Made by a program: the position numbers and the translations under genes. The notes beneath the pieces were generated by a model, which saw only the letters and a program-made list of their open reading frames with translations, did not search any database and was not told the DNA's origin. Below are positions 1 through 8,653 of a DNA stretch of 64,000 nucleotides, piece by piece. The stretch spans positions 2,105,810-2,169,809 of the forward strand of contig NZ_KK073876.1 of NCBI RefSeq assembly GCF_000585415.1. The letters run 5' to 3'. Position 1 is the first letter of the stretch. Each line of letters opens with the position of its first letter. This DNA comes from Sphingomonas jaspsi DSM 18422. Lineage in GTDB: Bacteria > Pseudomonadota > Alphaproteobacteria > Sphingomonadales > Sphingomonadaceae.

Positions 1-2
1 AT

Positions 3-698
3 TTCGGCGACCGCACCGCGGCCGACATTTCGGTGACGCGCGGCGACATTATCTCGGTCAGCCGGGAGGTCAGCTTCGACGAGCTGGTCGCCGCCTTTGC
101 CGATGCCGAGCATAGTCGCCTGCCGGTGACCGGCGACGACCTCGACGACATTATCGGCATGATTCACATCAAGGATGTGTTCAAGGCCCAGCACGACGCG
201 TCGCGCCCGCGGACGATCGAGGGGCTGCTGCGCAACCCGCTGTTCGTTCCGGAAAGCATGGGCGTGCTCGACCTGCTGGCCCGCATGCGGACCGAGCGCG
301 TCCATTTGGCGATCGTGGTCGACGAATTCGGCGGGACCGAAGGCCTCGTCACCATCGAAGACGTGGTCGAGGAAATCGTCGGCGAGATTGAGGACGAGCA
401 TGACGAACTCGAAGCCGCCGGCCTCAAATTGCTCGACGACGGCCTGTGGGAGGCCGAAGCGCGCACCGAATTGGACGAGATCGCCCGCGATGTCGACGCG
501 CGCCTGATCGCCGAAGACGACGAGGTCGACACCATCGGCGGCCTGGCCTTCCTCCTTGCCGGCCGCATCATGGAGCCGGGCGAATCCGTTGAGCATCCCT
601 CAGGCTGGAAGATCGAGAGTGTCGAAGCGGATGCCAAACGGATGATCCGGCTCAGACTGTACGCGCCCGAACCGGCGGTCGAAAGCGAAGCGGACTGA
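3..698 (+). CDS. CorC/HlyC-family CBS-domain protein (5' truncated)
   Basis: The reading frame is already open at the window edge, so the true start lies upstream and 231 residues remain. Two CBS motifs are visible: one around the RLPV...DDIIGMIHIKDVF segment and a second around AIVVDEFGGTEGLVTIEDVVEEI. They are followed by the acidic linker and the C-terminal CorC_HlyC (transporter-associated) domain. Family members bind adenosine nucleotides and have been linked to magnesium/cobalt efflux or membrane integrity. The version here lacks any visible DUF21 membrane domain, but that could lie outside the window. In alphaproteobacteria this gene commonly sits just before lnt, as it nearly does here. 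Confidence 0.9.
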   Translation, partial: FGDRTAADISVTRGDIISVSREVSFDELVAAFADAEHSRLPVTGDDLDDIIGMIHIKDVFKAQHDASRPRTIEGLLRNPLFVPESMGVLDLLARMRTERVHLAIVVDEFGGTEGLVTIEDVVEEIVGEIEDEHDELEAAGLKLLDDGLWEAEARTELDEIARDVDARLIAEDDEVDTIGGLAFLLAGRIMEPGESVEHPSGWKIESVEADAKRMIRLRLYAPEPAVESEAD

Positions 699-729
699 AA
701 CCAGCGGGCGCTGCGTCCGTTATAGGCGC

Positions 730-2040
730 ATGGTTCGTAAGCTTGCCCTCATGGCGTCCGTCGCCACCCTCGCCGCCTGTCACTCCGCCTCCACCTTCGA
801 TTTCGCGCAAACACAAGGGCCAGACCCAGTACTGGTCGCGCCCAACAAGACGTTGCTGCCCGAAGTAAACGTTGCCGACGCCAAGGGCTGGCCACAGGGC
901 AAGACGCCTACGGCCGCCGAAGGGCTGCAGGTCAACGCCTTTGCCGAAGACCTGCCGCATCCGCGATCGTTGATCATGCTGCCGAACGGCGATGTCTTGG
1001 TTGCGCTGACGGATGCACCAGGGACGGATCATACCGGCGGGGCGATCAAGGGTACGATTCAGGACATCCTGATGCGCAAGGCGGGCTCGCATTCGGGCAG
1101 CCCGGACAAGATCATGCTGTTGCGCGACGCCAATGGCGACGGGGTCGCGGAGACCAAATTGGTTTTGCTCGACCGTTACCTGATGAGCCCGTTCGGCATG
1201 GCCTACGCCAACGGCGAGCTATTCGTTGCCAACGCCGATGGCCTCATCGCGGTGCCGTTCAAGCCGGGCGACACCAGCATTTCGGCCACACCGCGGCTGG
1301 TCACCCAGCTGCCGTCCGGCTACAACCATCACTGGACAAAGGCGCTGCTCGCCAGCCCCGACGGTAGGGCGATGTATGTAGGAATCGGTTCGAACTCCAA
1401 CATCGGCGAGAACGGGCTAGAAATGGAAAAGGGTCGCGCCGCCGTTTGGCGGGTCGACGCGAAGACCGGCGACTACAAGATCGTCGCCAGCGGTCTGCGC
1501 AATCCAACTGCGCTGGCCTGGCACCCTGGAAGCAGCGAATTGTGGCTGGTCGCCAACGAACGCGACGAGCTCGGCAACGACCTCGTCCCCGATTATCTCA
1601 CCCACGTTACGCCCGGCGCTTTCTACGGATGGCCGTGGAGCTATTACGGCCAGCATGTCGATGCACGGGTGAAACCCGCAAACCCCGATATGGTCGCCAA
1701 GGCAATCGCGCCTGACTATGCGCTCGGCAGTCACGTGGCGCCACTCGGCCTTGCGTTTTCGACCGGGGCCAAGCTGGGCGAGCGCTTCGCCAACGGCGCG
1801 TTCATCGGCGAGCATGGATCGTGGAACCGCAAGCCGTGGAGCGGATACCAGGTCGCCTTCGTCCCGTTCAGCGGCGCGCGGCCCGACCTCAAGGCCAAGC
1901 CGATCCCGATCCTGACCGGGTTTCGCGTCGACGACACGGCTTACGGTCGTCCCGTCAACGTGATTGTCGCCAAGGACGGCAGCCTGCTGGTCGCCGACGA
2001 TGTCGGGAACAAGATTTGGCGGGTCAGCGCCGCGCCTTGA
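730..2040 (+). CDS. PQQ-type sorbosone/glucose dehydrogenase-like lipoprotein
   Basis: This 436-residue protein starts with a lipoprotein signal: a short basic N-terminus, a hydrophobic stretch and a lipobox ending LAAC with Cys17. The rest resembles the six-bladed beta-propeller of the sorbosone dehydrogenase / soluble glucose dehydrogenase family, with the recurrent segments LPNGDVLVAL, GLRNPTALAWHP, GAFYGWPWSYYG and GSWNRKPWSGY. Such proteins usually act in the periplasm or on the outer membrane as PQQ-dependent sugar or aldose oxidoreductases, but substrate cannot be told from sequence. It lies between the corC-like gene and lnt, so it is a plausible insertion into the usual corC-lnt pair. 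Confidence 0.85.
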   Translation: MVRKLALMASVATLAACHSASTFDFAQTQGPDPVLVAPNKTLLPEVNVADAKGWPQGKTPTAAEGLQVNAFAEDLPHPRSLIMLPNGDVLVALTDAPGTDHTGGAIKGTIQDILMRKAGSHSGSPDKIMLLRDANGDGVAETKLVLLDRYLMSPFGMAYANGELFVANADGLIAVPFKPGDTSISATPRLVTQLPSGYNHHWTKALLASPDGRAMYVGIGSNSNIGENGLEMEKGRAAVWRVDAKTGDYKIVASGLRNPTALAWHPGSSELWLVANERDELGNDLVPDYLTHVTPGAFYGWPWSYYGQHVDARVKPANPDMVAKAIAPDYALGSHVAPLGLAFSTGAKLGERFANGAFIGEHGSWNRKPWSGYQVAFVPFSGARPDLKAKPIPILTGFRVDDTAYGRPVNVIVAKDGSLLVADDVGNKIWRVSAAP

Positions 2041-2087
2041 CACCACCCCCTCGTCAACCGCGCCAAGCCATGCTTAAGAGGCGCGGC

Positions 2088-3629
2088 ATGTCAGATCCCA
2101 TCGCCCGTCGGCCCCACGCGCTCATAGCCCTTGCGATCGGCCTAGCATCCGCCGCAGCTTTCCAGCCGCTGGCCTGGTGGCCGCTCATGCCGATTGCCAT
2201 CGCCGCACTGGCCTTGCTGATCGACCAGGCGCCGACGTTTCGAAGGGCCATGCTGCTGGGTTGGCTGTTCGGCGTCGGCCAATTCACCGTGGGCCTCAAC
2301 TGGATCGCCACCGCCTTCACCTTCCAGGCAGCGATGCCGGCGTGGCTGGGATGGGTCGCCGTCGCGCTGCTCAGCCTGTACCTCGCCGTCTACCCAATGA
2401 TGGCGGCGGGCGTTGCGTGGCGGGTCGGCAAAGGCAGGCCGCTGGCGCTGGTCCTCGCCCTGGGCGGTGCATGGGCGATTGCCGAATGGCTTCGCAGCGT
2501 CGTGTTCACCGGGTTTCCGTGGAACCCGGTCGGTGCGGCGCTGATCGACACGCCGGTGGCCGCGGCACTGCCCTACATCGGCACCTACGGCCTGTCCCTG
2601 CTCACGGTGATCGGCGGCGGGCTCATCTGGCTCGCGATCCGTCGCAATTGGCGAAGCGCTGCAATTGCTGCGGTGCCTCTCGCGCTTGCCAGCATATTGC
2701 CGTCCACAACGCTTGCGCCGCTCACCCAACCGCGCCCGATCCGCATCGTCCAGCCCAACATAGGACAGGATGTGAAGTGGGATCCGGGCTTCGAGCGGAT
2801 GGCGCTGGGCAAGCTGGGCCGTCTGTCGACACCCCGCGACGATCGGCAGGAACTGGTATTTTGGCCGGAAGCGGCCGTGACCTTCCCGCTTAGCGACAAT
2901 CGACCCGAAGCCGCCCCCTTTGTGCAGGAAACCCGGCGCGATATTGCCACCAAACTTAGCGGACGCGACCTGCTGATGACGGGCGGACTGACCTTACGGT
3001 CGAGTGACGGGGAAACGGTCGATCGCGCGGCGAACAGCGTATTCATCCTTGGCGACGACGGCCAATTCGTCGGCCGCTACGACAAGTCGCATTTGGTGCC
3101 CTATGGCGAATATCTTCCGATGCGGCCGATCCTTTCGGCCATCGGCCTGTCGCGGCTAGCGCCAGGCGACAGTGATTTCCAGCCCGGTCCGGGACCCGGG
3201 ACGCTCGAGCTGCCTGAGGGCTGGGGCAAGGCCGGCTTCCAGGTCTGCTACGAAATCATCTTCTCCGGCCGTGTGGTCGACCGCGACAACCGCCCCGACT
3301 TCATCTTCAACCCGTCGAACGACGCATGGTTTGGACGCTGGGGCCCGCCGCAGCACCTTGCCCAGGCGCGGATGCGCGCGGCCGAGGAAGGGCTGCCGAT
3401 CATTCGTTCGACTCCGACCGGGATCAGTGCGCTGGTCGACGCGCATGGCGAGGTCGTCGACCAGCTGCCGTGGCGCAAGGCCGGCATCATCTGGTCGTCG
3501 ATCCCGCCCAAGGCTGCGCAGGTCACGCCCTTCGGTCGGCTTGGCAACGTCATCCCCAACCTATTGGGCTTGCTGTTCGTCGCGGCGGCGATTGCCATTG
3601 CGGGGCGCCGTCGCTACAGCGCGATATAA
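2088..3629 (+). CDS. lnt: apolipoprotein N-acyltransferase
   Basis: Lnt adds the third acyl chain to the N-terminal cysteine of lipoproteins in the inner membrane. The 513-residue reading begins at the ATG preceded by AAGAGG at good spacing; an ATG 18 nt upstream has no such site. About six to seven membrane helices fill residues 8-200, then a nitrilase-fold domain carries the catalytic triad Glu261 (FWPE), Lys333 (RYDK) and Cys387 (FQVCYE), nearly the numbering of the E. coli enzyme. Length is normal for the family. It lies directly upstream of metK with only 57 nt between them, so the two may be cotranscribed. Confidence 0.95.
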   Translation: MSDPIARRPHALIALAIGLASAAAFQPLAWWPLMPIAIAALALLIDQAPTFRRAMLLGWLFGVGQFTVGLNWIATAFTFQAAMPAWLGWVAVALLSLYLAVYPMMAAGVAWRVGKGRPLALVLALGGAWAIAEWLRSVVFTGFPWNPVGAALIDTPVAAALPYIGTYGLSLLTVIGGGLIWLAIRRNWRSAAIAAVPLALASILPSTTLAPLTQPRPIRIVQPNIGQDVKWDPGFERMALGKLGRLSTPRDDRQELVFWPEAAVTFPLSDNRPEAAPFVQETRRDIATKLSGRDLLMTGGLTLRSSDGETVDRAANSVFILGDDGQFVGRYDKSHLVPYGEYLPMRPILSAIGLSRLAPGDSDFQPGPGPGTLELPEGWGKAGFQVCYEIIFSGRVVDRDNRPDFIFNPSNDAWFGRWGPPQHLAQARMRAAEEGLPIIRSTPTGISALVDAHGEVVDQLPWRKAGIIWSSIPPKAAQVTPFGRLGNVIPNLLGLLFVAAAIAIAGRRRYSAI

Positions 3630-3686
3630 GGATTTCTTTATATCCTGAAATTCCGCCGTTTTTAGCCAAGGATTGAACGTCTCTCC

Positions 3687-4901
3687 ATGCGCAGCTCCTA
3701 TCTTTTCACGTCCGAGTCTGTTTCCGAAGGCCACCCCGACAAGGTTGCCGACCAGATCAGCGACGCGATCGTCGACCTGTTCCTGTCGAAGGACCCGGAA
3801 GCACGCGTGGCGTGCGAAACCATGACCACCACCAACCGCGTCGTCCTTGCTGGCGAAATCCGCGGCCAGGGCATCATGGACACCGAGGGCAACTGGGCTC
3901 CGGGCATCCGCGAGGAAATCGAGCGCGCGGTGCGCAACACGGTCAAGAAGATCGGCTATGAGCAGGACGGCTTCCACTGGGACCGCCTCGACTTTTCGAA
4001 CCACCTCCACCCGCAGTCGGCGCATATTGCGCAGGGCGTGGACGCGGGCGGCGACAAGGACGAAGGCGCGGGCGACCAGGGCATCATGTTCGGCTTCGCC
4101 TGCGACGAGACGCCCGACCTGATGCCGGCGACCCTCGATTACAGCCACAAAATCCTGCAGCGCATGGCCGACGACCGTCATTCGGGCGCGGCGCCGTTCC
4201 TTGAGCCCGACGCCAAGAGCCAGGTCACGCTGCGCTTCGAAAACGGCAAGCCGGTCAAGGCGACGGCGATCGTCGTGTCGACCCAGCATGCCAAGGGTTA
4301 CGACCAGGGCGAGAAGGAAGCCGAACTTCATGCCTATGTGAAGCGGGTCATCGCCGACGTGCTTCCGGCGGAGCTGCTGGGCAATGAGACCGTCTATCAC
4401 ATCAACCCGACGGGCAGTTTCGAAATCGGCGGTCCGGACGGCGACGCTGGTATCACCGGCCGCAAGATCATCGTCGACACCTATGGCGGTGCTGCGCCGC
4501 ACGGCGGCGGCGCGTTCAGCGGCAAGGATCCGACCAAGGTCGACCGTTCGGCGGCTTATGCCGCGCGCTACCTCGCCAAGAACATCGTCGCGGCCGGCCT
4601 CGCCCGTCGCTGCACCATCCAGCTAGCCTACGCCATCGGCGTCTCCGAGCCGCTGTCGCTGTACGTCGACACGCACGGCACCGGCACCGTCGGCGACGAC
4701 GCGATCGAAGCGGCGATCGGCAGGATCGACAAGCTGGGCAAGCTGACCCCGCGCGGCATCCGTACCCATCTGAAGCTCAACAAGCCGATCTATTCGGCGA
4801 CTGCCGCCTATGGCCACTTCGGCCGCAAGCCCGAAGGCGACCTGTTCCCGTGGGAAAAGACCGATCTGGTCGAGGACCTGAAATCGGCCATCGCCGCCTG
4901 A
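3687..4901 (+). CDS. metK: S-adenosylmethionine synthetase
   Basis: MetK makes S-adenosylmethionine from methionine and ATP in the cytoplasm. The 404-residue protein shows the family signatures: [19 protein letters not shown] at the N-terminus, the [12 protein letters not shown] loop around residue 130, and the [19 protein letters not shown] glycine-rich loop around residue 270. The start ATG is the first in frame and matches the usual N-terminus. No recognised SAM riboswitch is evident in the 57-nt gap after lnt. A strong intrinsic terminator follows 20 nt after the stop codon. Confidence 0.98.
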   Translation: MRSSYLFTSESVSEGHPDKVADQISDAIVDLFLSKDPEARVACETMTTTNRVVLAGEIRGQGIMDTEGNWAPGIREEIERAVRNTVKKIGYEQDGFHWDRLDFSNHLHPQSAHIAQGVDAGGDKDEGAGDQGIMFGFACDETPDLMPATLDYSHKILQRMADDRHSGAAPFLEPDAKSQVTLRFENGKPVKATAIVVSTQHAKGYDQGEKEAELHAYVKRVIADVLPAELLGNETVYHINPTGSFEIGGPDGDAGITGRKIIVDTYGGAAPHGGGAFSGKDPTKVDRSAAYAARYLAKNIVAAGLARRCTIQLAYAIGVSEPLSLYVDTHGTGTVGDDAIEAAIGRIDKLGKLTPRGIRTHLKLNKPIYSATAAYGHFGRKPEGDLFPWEKTDLVEDLKSAIAA

Positions 4902-4920
4902 TCTTTCGACATTTCGCCCA

Positions 4921-4958
4921 AAAGGCCGCCGACCCTCAGGGTTGGCGGCCTTTTTTTT
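4921..4958 (+). terminator. intrinsic terminator of metK
   Basis: AAAGGCCGCCGACCC pairs with GGGTTGGCGGCCTTT around a TCA loop (one G-T pair), giving a 15-bp stem followed by a run of eight T residues. It starts 20 nt after the metK stop codon. Confidence 0.95.
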
Positions 4959-5087
4959 CGCCTGAACCGGTAAATTCGCGCCAAACGCACACGCTGCCGC
5001 CTGCGTGCGGCCAACGGTTCATCGTTAATGCGGCCGTTTATGGTTAACTGGCCATTCCCGTTGTCTTCTATTCATGAAACCCATCCC

Positions 5088-5120
5088 ATCGTTGGCCCGT
5101 TGCACAGTGCGACCAACGAT
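5088..5120 (+). promoter_or_regulatory. 5' leader stem-loop abutting the ribosome-binding site
   Basis: ATCGTTGG (5088-5095) is exactly complementary to CCAACGAT (5113-5120), and the interior can add a GCA/TGC pair. The right arm ends immediately before the AAAGGAG ribosome-binding site (5121-5127) of the glycine-zipper gene. The structure could stabilise the mRNA or affect ribosome access; only the pairing is seen. Confidence 0.45.
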
Positions 5121-5135
5121 AAAGGAGTTTGTTTC

Positions 5136-5435
5136 ATGCGGAGGACCATGCTGGCGCTCGCCGCCGCTACCCTCACCATTCCGGCGGTTCCGACCGTCAG
5201 CTTCGCCCACAACAGCGGTTACTATAACGGCCGCATGTGGCAGGATTCGCAGGGCCGCTGGCGCTGCAAGCGTTCGAACGGAACGACCGGCCTAATCGTC
5301 GGCGCTGCCGGTGGTGCGCTGATCGGCCGCGCGATCGATACGCGTGGCGAACGCGCCACCGGTACAATCATCGGTGCTGCAGCCGGTGCGCTGATCGGTC
5401 GCCAGATCGACCGCAGCCGCGTGCGCTGCCGCTAG
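5136..5435 (+). CDS. glycine-zipper 2TM-like exported small protein
   Basis: This 99-residue protein begins at the ATG behind a clear AAAGGAG site. A signal peptide ending near SFAHNS (residue ~25) is followed by a short WQDSQGRWRCKR segment and then two glycine-zipper hairpins, LIVGAAGGALIGRAID and TIIGAAAGALIGRQID. Glycine-zipper proteins of this kind are found in the proteobacterial envelope and are often stress related; exact function is unknown. It is preceded by the metK terminator and its own structured leader, so it is probably transcribed alone. Confidence 0.85.
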   Translation: MRRTMLALAAATLTIPAVPTVSFAHNSGYYNGRMWQDSQGRWRCKRSNGTTGLIVGAAGGALIGRAIDTRGERATGTIIGAAAGALIGRQIDRSRVRCR

Positions 5436-5503
5436 AGTTTATCAGTTCGGCCGGCGCCAACCTCCCACCCCCTGATCGGCGCCGGCCACCCCCTTCCGAA
5501 TTG

Positions 5504-5525
5504 CTGTGTTGACACAATAACACAG
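5504..5525 (+). promoter_or_regulatory. inverted repeat over a possible -35 box
   Basis: CTGTGTT (5504-5510) and AACACAG (5519-5525) form a perfect 7-bp inverted repeat with an 8-nt spacer. A TTGACA hexamer (5509-5514) lies within it, about 40-50 nt before the start of the membrane-protein gene at 5563. This looks like a promoter overlapped by a dimeric repressor site; the regulator is unknown. Confidence 0.4.
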
Positions 5526-5562
5526 TTGAGGCATCCTCCCGCGACAGGGAGGTATTCGCCTA

Positions 5563-6669
5563 ATGTATAGTCAAAACGATCTCGACGAGGCGGTCTCGGC
5601 AGGGGCCATCAGCCCCGAAGCCGCCACCGCCCTTCGCAGCTTCGTCGAAAGCCAGCGCGCACTGCCCGGCGTCGACGAAGAACATTTCCGGCTGATTACC
5701 GGCTTCAACGACATCTTCGTTGCGATCGCCAGCGCGATCCTGCTGTTCGCAGTGGGCTGGATCGGGCAGTCGATCGGCCAGTCGCTGGGCATGACGATCG
5801 AAACCGCTGGGCCGAGCCCGCTCGCCCCGCTGTTCATCGCTGCCACGGCGTGGGGCCTGGCCCTTTTCTTCACGGCCAAGCGGCGCATGGCGCTGCCGTC
5901 GATCATGCTGCTGCTGGCCTTTGTCGGCGGCATCTTCCTGACCGGCCTGTTCGGCATCATCACCGCAGTCGGCGAACAATCGGTCGACGCCAACGAATGG
6001 ATGCCCGGCATTATCGGTTCGGTGGCGGCGATCGTCGCGGTCGCCGCAGCCTGGGTGCACTGGCGCACGTTCAAGGTTCCGATCACCGTCGCGGCAGGCG
6101 CCGGCGCGGTCTGCGTATTCATCGTCGGCCTGATCGCCGCGGTGATCGGCAAGACCGAGGGTATCGAAAACACCCTGCTCGGCTTCGTTCTGGCGCTCGG
6201 CATCGGGGTTTTCCTGTTTGCCATGCGCTGGGATTCGTCCGACCCTGCCCGCGTCACGCGTCGCAGCGACGTTGCCTTCTGGCTCCACCTGCTGGCCGCG
6301 CCGATGATCGTGCATCCGGTGTTCACCTTGCTCGGCCTCAACGACGGCAATGCGACCGTCGGCGAAGGGCTGGTGGTGATCGCGCTCTACGTCGTGCTCG
6401 GGATCGCGGCGCTTGCCATCGACCGGCGTGCGCTGCTCGTCTCGGCACTGGCCTATGTGCTCTACGCGCTCAGCGAGTTGTTCAAGCAGGTCGGCGCGGT
6501 CGAACTCAACATTGCGCTCACGGCGCTGGTGATCGGTTCGGCCCTGCTGCTCCTGTCGGCCTTTTGGCACCAGGCACGGCGCGTCGTGGTCGGGCTCATG
6601 CCGGCGGCGATCCGATCGCACCTGCCCGATCTCGACCGGCTGGCGCCTATTGCCCAACCAGCCGCATAA
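5563..6669 (+). CDS. polytopic membrane protein, DUF2157-like
   Basis: This 368-residue protein has a soluble N-terminal helical segment (residues 1-45, with the GAISPEAATALRSFV pattern typical of DUF2157-like proteins) followed by about ten to eleven hydrophobic segments separated by short loops. The start ATG follows an AGGGAGG site at suitable spacing. No catalytic motif is visible, and function is unknown. It overlaps the convergent DUF2794 gene by 23 nt at the 3' end. An inverted repeat spanning its likely promoter suggests dedicated regulation. Confidence 0.8.
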   Translation: MYSQNDLDEAVSAGAISPEAATALRSFVESQRALPGVDEEHFRLITGFNDIFVAIASAILLFAVGWIGQSIGQSLGMTIETAGPSPLAPLFIAATAWGLALFFTAKRRMALPSIMLLLAFVGGIFLTGLFGIITAVGEQSVDANEWMPGIIGSVAAIVAVAAAWVHWRTFKVPITVAAGAGAVCVFIVGLIAAVIGKTEGIENTLLGFVLALGIGVFLFAMRWDSSDPARVTRRSDVAFWLHLLAAPMIVHPVFTLLGLNDGNATVGEGLVVIALYVVLGIAALAIDRRALLVSALAYVLYALSELFKQVGAVELNIALTALVIGSALLLLSAFWHQARRVVVGLMPAAIRSHLPDLDRLAPIAQPAA

Positions 6670-6991
6670 GGCGGCGCTCCAGCGGGGCCAGGACATTCTG
6701 CAGGTCGTGGCCCCGCTTCAGCACCACACCATGTTCCGACACCAGCACATACGCCCCCTGCTTCGTCCGAAGCAGGGGGTGTTTTTCGATCCGGACCTCA
6801 GGCCGTTCGGCCGTGCGGCGGAAGGCCGCGAGAACCGCCGCCTGCGGGCCGAAGGTCAAACCGTAGTCACGCCAATGCCCTGCCGCGACCATCCGTCCAT
6901 AGAGGTCGAGGATCCGTTGCAGTTCCTGACGGTCGAAGGTGGCGAGCGGCTGCCGATCCCGCGGCTGCGGAAACGGCGTGACGACGCTCAA
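6647..6991 (-). CDS. DUF2794 domain protein
   Basis: This 114-residue cytoplasmic protein matches the alphaproteobacterial DUF2794 family, with the [20 protein letters not shown] core, the WRDY segment and the late [14 protein letters not shown] strand. Function is unknown. Its ATG overlaps nothing upstream but its own start codon overlaps the stop of the acetyltransferase gene that lies downstream in the operon (ATGA-type overlap at 6988-6991 region), so the two are probably translated together. The 3' end overlaps the convergent membrane-protein gene. Confidence 0.85.
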   Translation of the reverse strand: MSVVTPFPQPRDRQPLATFDRQELQRILDLYGRMVAAGHWRDYGLTFGPQAAVLAAFRRTAERPEVRIEKHPLLRTKQGAYVLVSEHGVVLKRGHDLQNVLAPLERRLMRLVGQ

Positions 6992-7659
6992 GCGCTTTTG
7001 CTCCGCGGTGCGGGCGACGCTTTACGCACGGCGCGAAGCTCGGCGATTTCCCGTTCGAGCTCGCACAGGCGGGCCAAAACCGGATCTGCGATCTCGCTGC
7101 ACGGCGTACCATAGGGAACGAACCCCGCCTTCACGTCGGTCGCGTCGACCAGCACGGCCTTGGCGGGGATACCGACCATCGTGGCCTCCGGCGCAACTTC
7201 CTTGGTCACGACCGAATTGGCGCCTATCCGCGCGCCCTCACCCACCAGGATCGGTCCGAGCACTTGGGCACCCGACCCGATCACCACATTGTCGGCAATG
7301 GTCGGATGGCGCTTGCCGGGAATGCCGTCGCTGGGGTTGGTCCCGCCCAGCGTTACGCACTGGTAGATGGTGACATTATCGCCGATTTCGGCGGTCTCGC
7401 CGATCACGGTGAAGCCATGGTCGATGAAAAAGCCCTTCCCGATTTTCGCACCTGGATGGATGTCGATCGCGGTCAGCAGGCGGGCGAGATGATTGACCAG
7501 GCGCGCGAGGAAATAGAGCTGGCCGCCGAACAGCCAGTGCGCCACCCGGTGGAAGGCAAGCGCCCACACGCCGGGATAGGTCAGGACTTCCCACTTGGAA
7601 CGCGCGGCCGGATCACGGGATTTGATCGAGTCCAGATAATCGCTCAGTGCGCGAAACAT
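6988..7659 (-). CDS. cysE: serine O-acetyltransferase, EpsC/CysE type
   Basis: The enzyme acetylates L-serine to O-acetylserine, the carbon precursor of cysteine. The 223-residue protein has the N-terminal helical domain and then left-handed beta-helix hexapeptide repeats containing [25 protein letters not shown] and TLGGT, which hold the acetyl-CoA and serine sites. The C-terminus is a longer helical tail rich in Glu/Arg, as in the EpsC subgroup. The gene abuts the DUF2794 gene with overlapping start/stop codons. The upstream gap to the divergent TauE gene is about 105 nt and must carry both promoters. Confidence 0.93.
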   Translation of the reverse strand: MFRALSDYLDSIKSRDPAARSKWEVLTYPGVWALAFHRVAHWLFGGQLYFLARLVNHLARLLTAIDIHPGAKIGKGFFIDHGFTVIGETAEIGDNVTIYQCVTLGGTNPSDGIPGKRHPTIADNVVIGSGAQVLGPILVGEGARIGANSVVTKEVAPEATMVGIPAKAVLVDATDVKAGFVPYGTPCSEIADPVLARLCELEREIAELRAVRKASPAPRSKSA

Positions 7660-7765
7660 AGGGTTCCTTAAACAGCCTTGGCTGCCAATTTATGCTCGCT
7701 TGACCGCAATTGCCAGATGTCCCGCCTCATTACCGCTCGATCCTCGCTTGCGCGGCCCTTGATGC

Positions 7766-8593
7766 TTGGGCACAAGCCGCCTGACTGGGCAGTTGGGGGG
7801 CGAGGCCATTTTCGCGGGATATAATCCTCTTTATTCGGTGGCAGGCCTGCTGGTCGGCATGCTGGTCGGCATGACGGGCGTGGGCGGCGGGTCGCTGATG
7901 ACCCCGCTGCTGGTGCTGCTGTTCGGGTTCCACCCCGCGACCGCCGTCGGCACCGACCTGCTCTATGCGTCGGTGACCAAGACGGTCGGCACGGCCATCC
8001 ACCATCCGAAAAAGACGGTCGACTGGCGGGTGGTCGGCCTGCTGGCCAGCGGAAGTGTTCCGGCCGCCATCATCACCTTGTTCGTCATGTCGCGCGTCGG
8101 CACACTCGAAGAACATGCGGTGGGCGTGCTCAGCCTGTTGCTGGGCATCATGCTGCTGCTGACCGGTATCGCCATCCTGTTCCAGCGGCGCATCGTGACG
8201 ACGATGCAGCACGAGACCGAGCATGTGTCGAGCCGCAACGTTACGCGCCTGACGGTCGTGCTGGGCGCCGCGCTCGGCATCCTGGTGTCGCTGACATCGG
8301 TCGGCGCGGGTGCGCTCGGCACGACGGCGCTGCTGATCCTTTATCCTCGCTATCCGGTGGCGCGCATTGCTGGCAGCGACATTGCCCATGCCGTGCCGCT
8401 GACGCTGATCGCGGGCATCGGTCACTGGATGTACGGGGCGGTCGATTTCAGCCTGATGGGTTCGCTGCTGGTCGGCTCGATTCCGGGCATCATCATCGGC
8501 AGCCTGCTGGCGACCAAGGTGTCGGATCGCGTTCTTCGCCCGGTGCTGGCCGTCACCTTGCTGATCGTCGGCGCCCGGCTGGTCATGCCCTGA
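7766..8593 (+). CDS. TauE/SafE-family membrane transporter (first copy)
   Basis: This protein of up to 275 residues carries two halves of the TauE/SafE fold, each starting with a glycine-rich membrane hairpin (GMTGVGGGSLMTPLLVLLFG near the N-terminus and TSVGAGALGTTALLILYPRYP near residue 175). Family members export sulfite, sulfoacetate or related anions across the inner membrane. The start is uncertain: the longest form uses TTG at 7766, another TTG is at 7793, and the conserved part begins near PLYSVAGLLVG. Its position beside a serine acetyltransferase gene fits a role in sulfur metabolism, which is an inference. Confidence 0.85.
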   Translation: MGTSRLTGQLGGEAIFAGYNPLYSVAGLLVGMLVGMTGVGGGSLMTPLLVLLFGFHPATAVGTDLLYASVTKTVGTAIHHPKKTVDWRVVGLLASGSVPAAIITLFVMSRVGTLEEHAVGVLSLLLGIMLLLTGIAILFQRRIVTTMQHETEHVSSRNVTRLTVVLGAALGILVSLTSVGAGALGTTALLILYPRYPVARIAGSDIAHAVPLTLIAGIGHWMYGAVDFSLMGSLLVGSIPGIIIGSLLATKVSDRVLRPVLAVTLLIVGARLVMP

Positions 8594-8631
8594 CGCCATC
8601 TGGCGTTGATTGCTTGAAGCGATTAAGGTCA

Positions 8632-8647
8632 ATCCGACTAATCGGAT
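8632..8647 (+). promoter_or_regulatory. inverted repeat before oxyR
   Basis: ATCCGA and TCGGAT flank CTAA, ending six bases before the oxyR start codon. LysR-type regulators commonly bind such repeats near their own genes, so autoregulation is possible; no other support. Confidence 0.3.
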
Positions 8648-8653
8648 GAGACG

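Noticed and set aside
3623..3644. AT-rich hairpin across the lnt stop before metK, considered as a SAM riboswitch
   Set aside because: Too short and lacks the conserved bases of known SAM or SAM/SAH riboswitches; no T-tract for a terminator.
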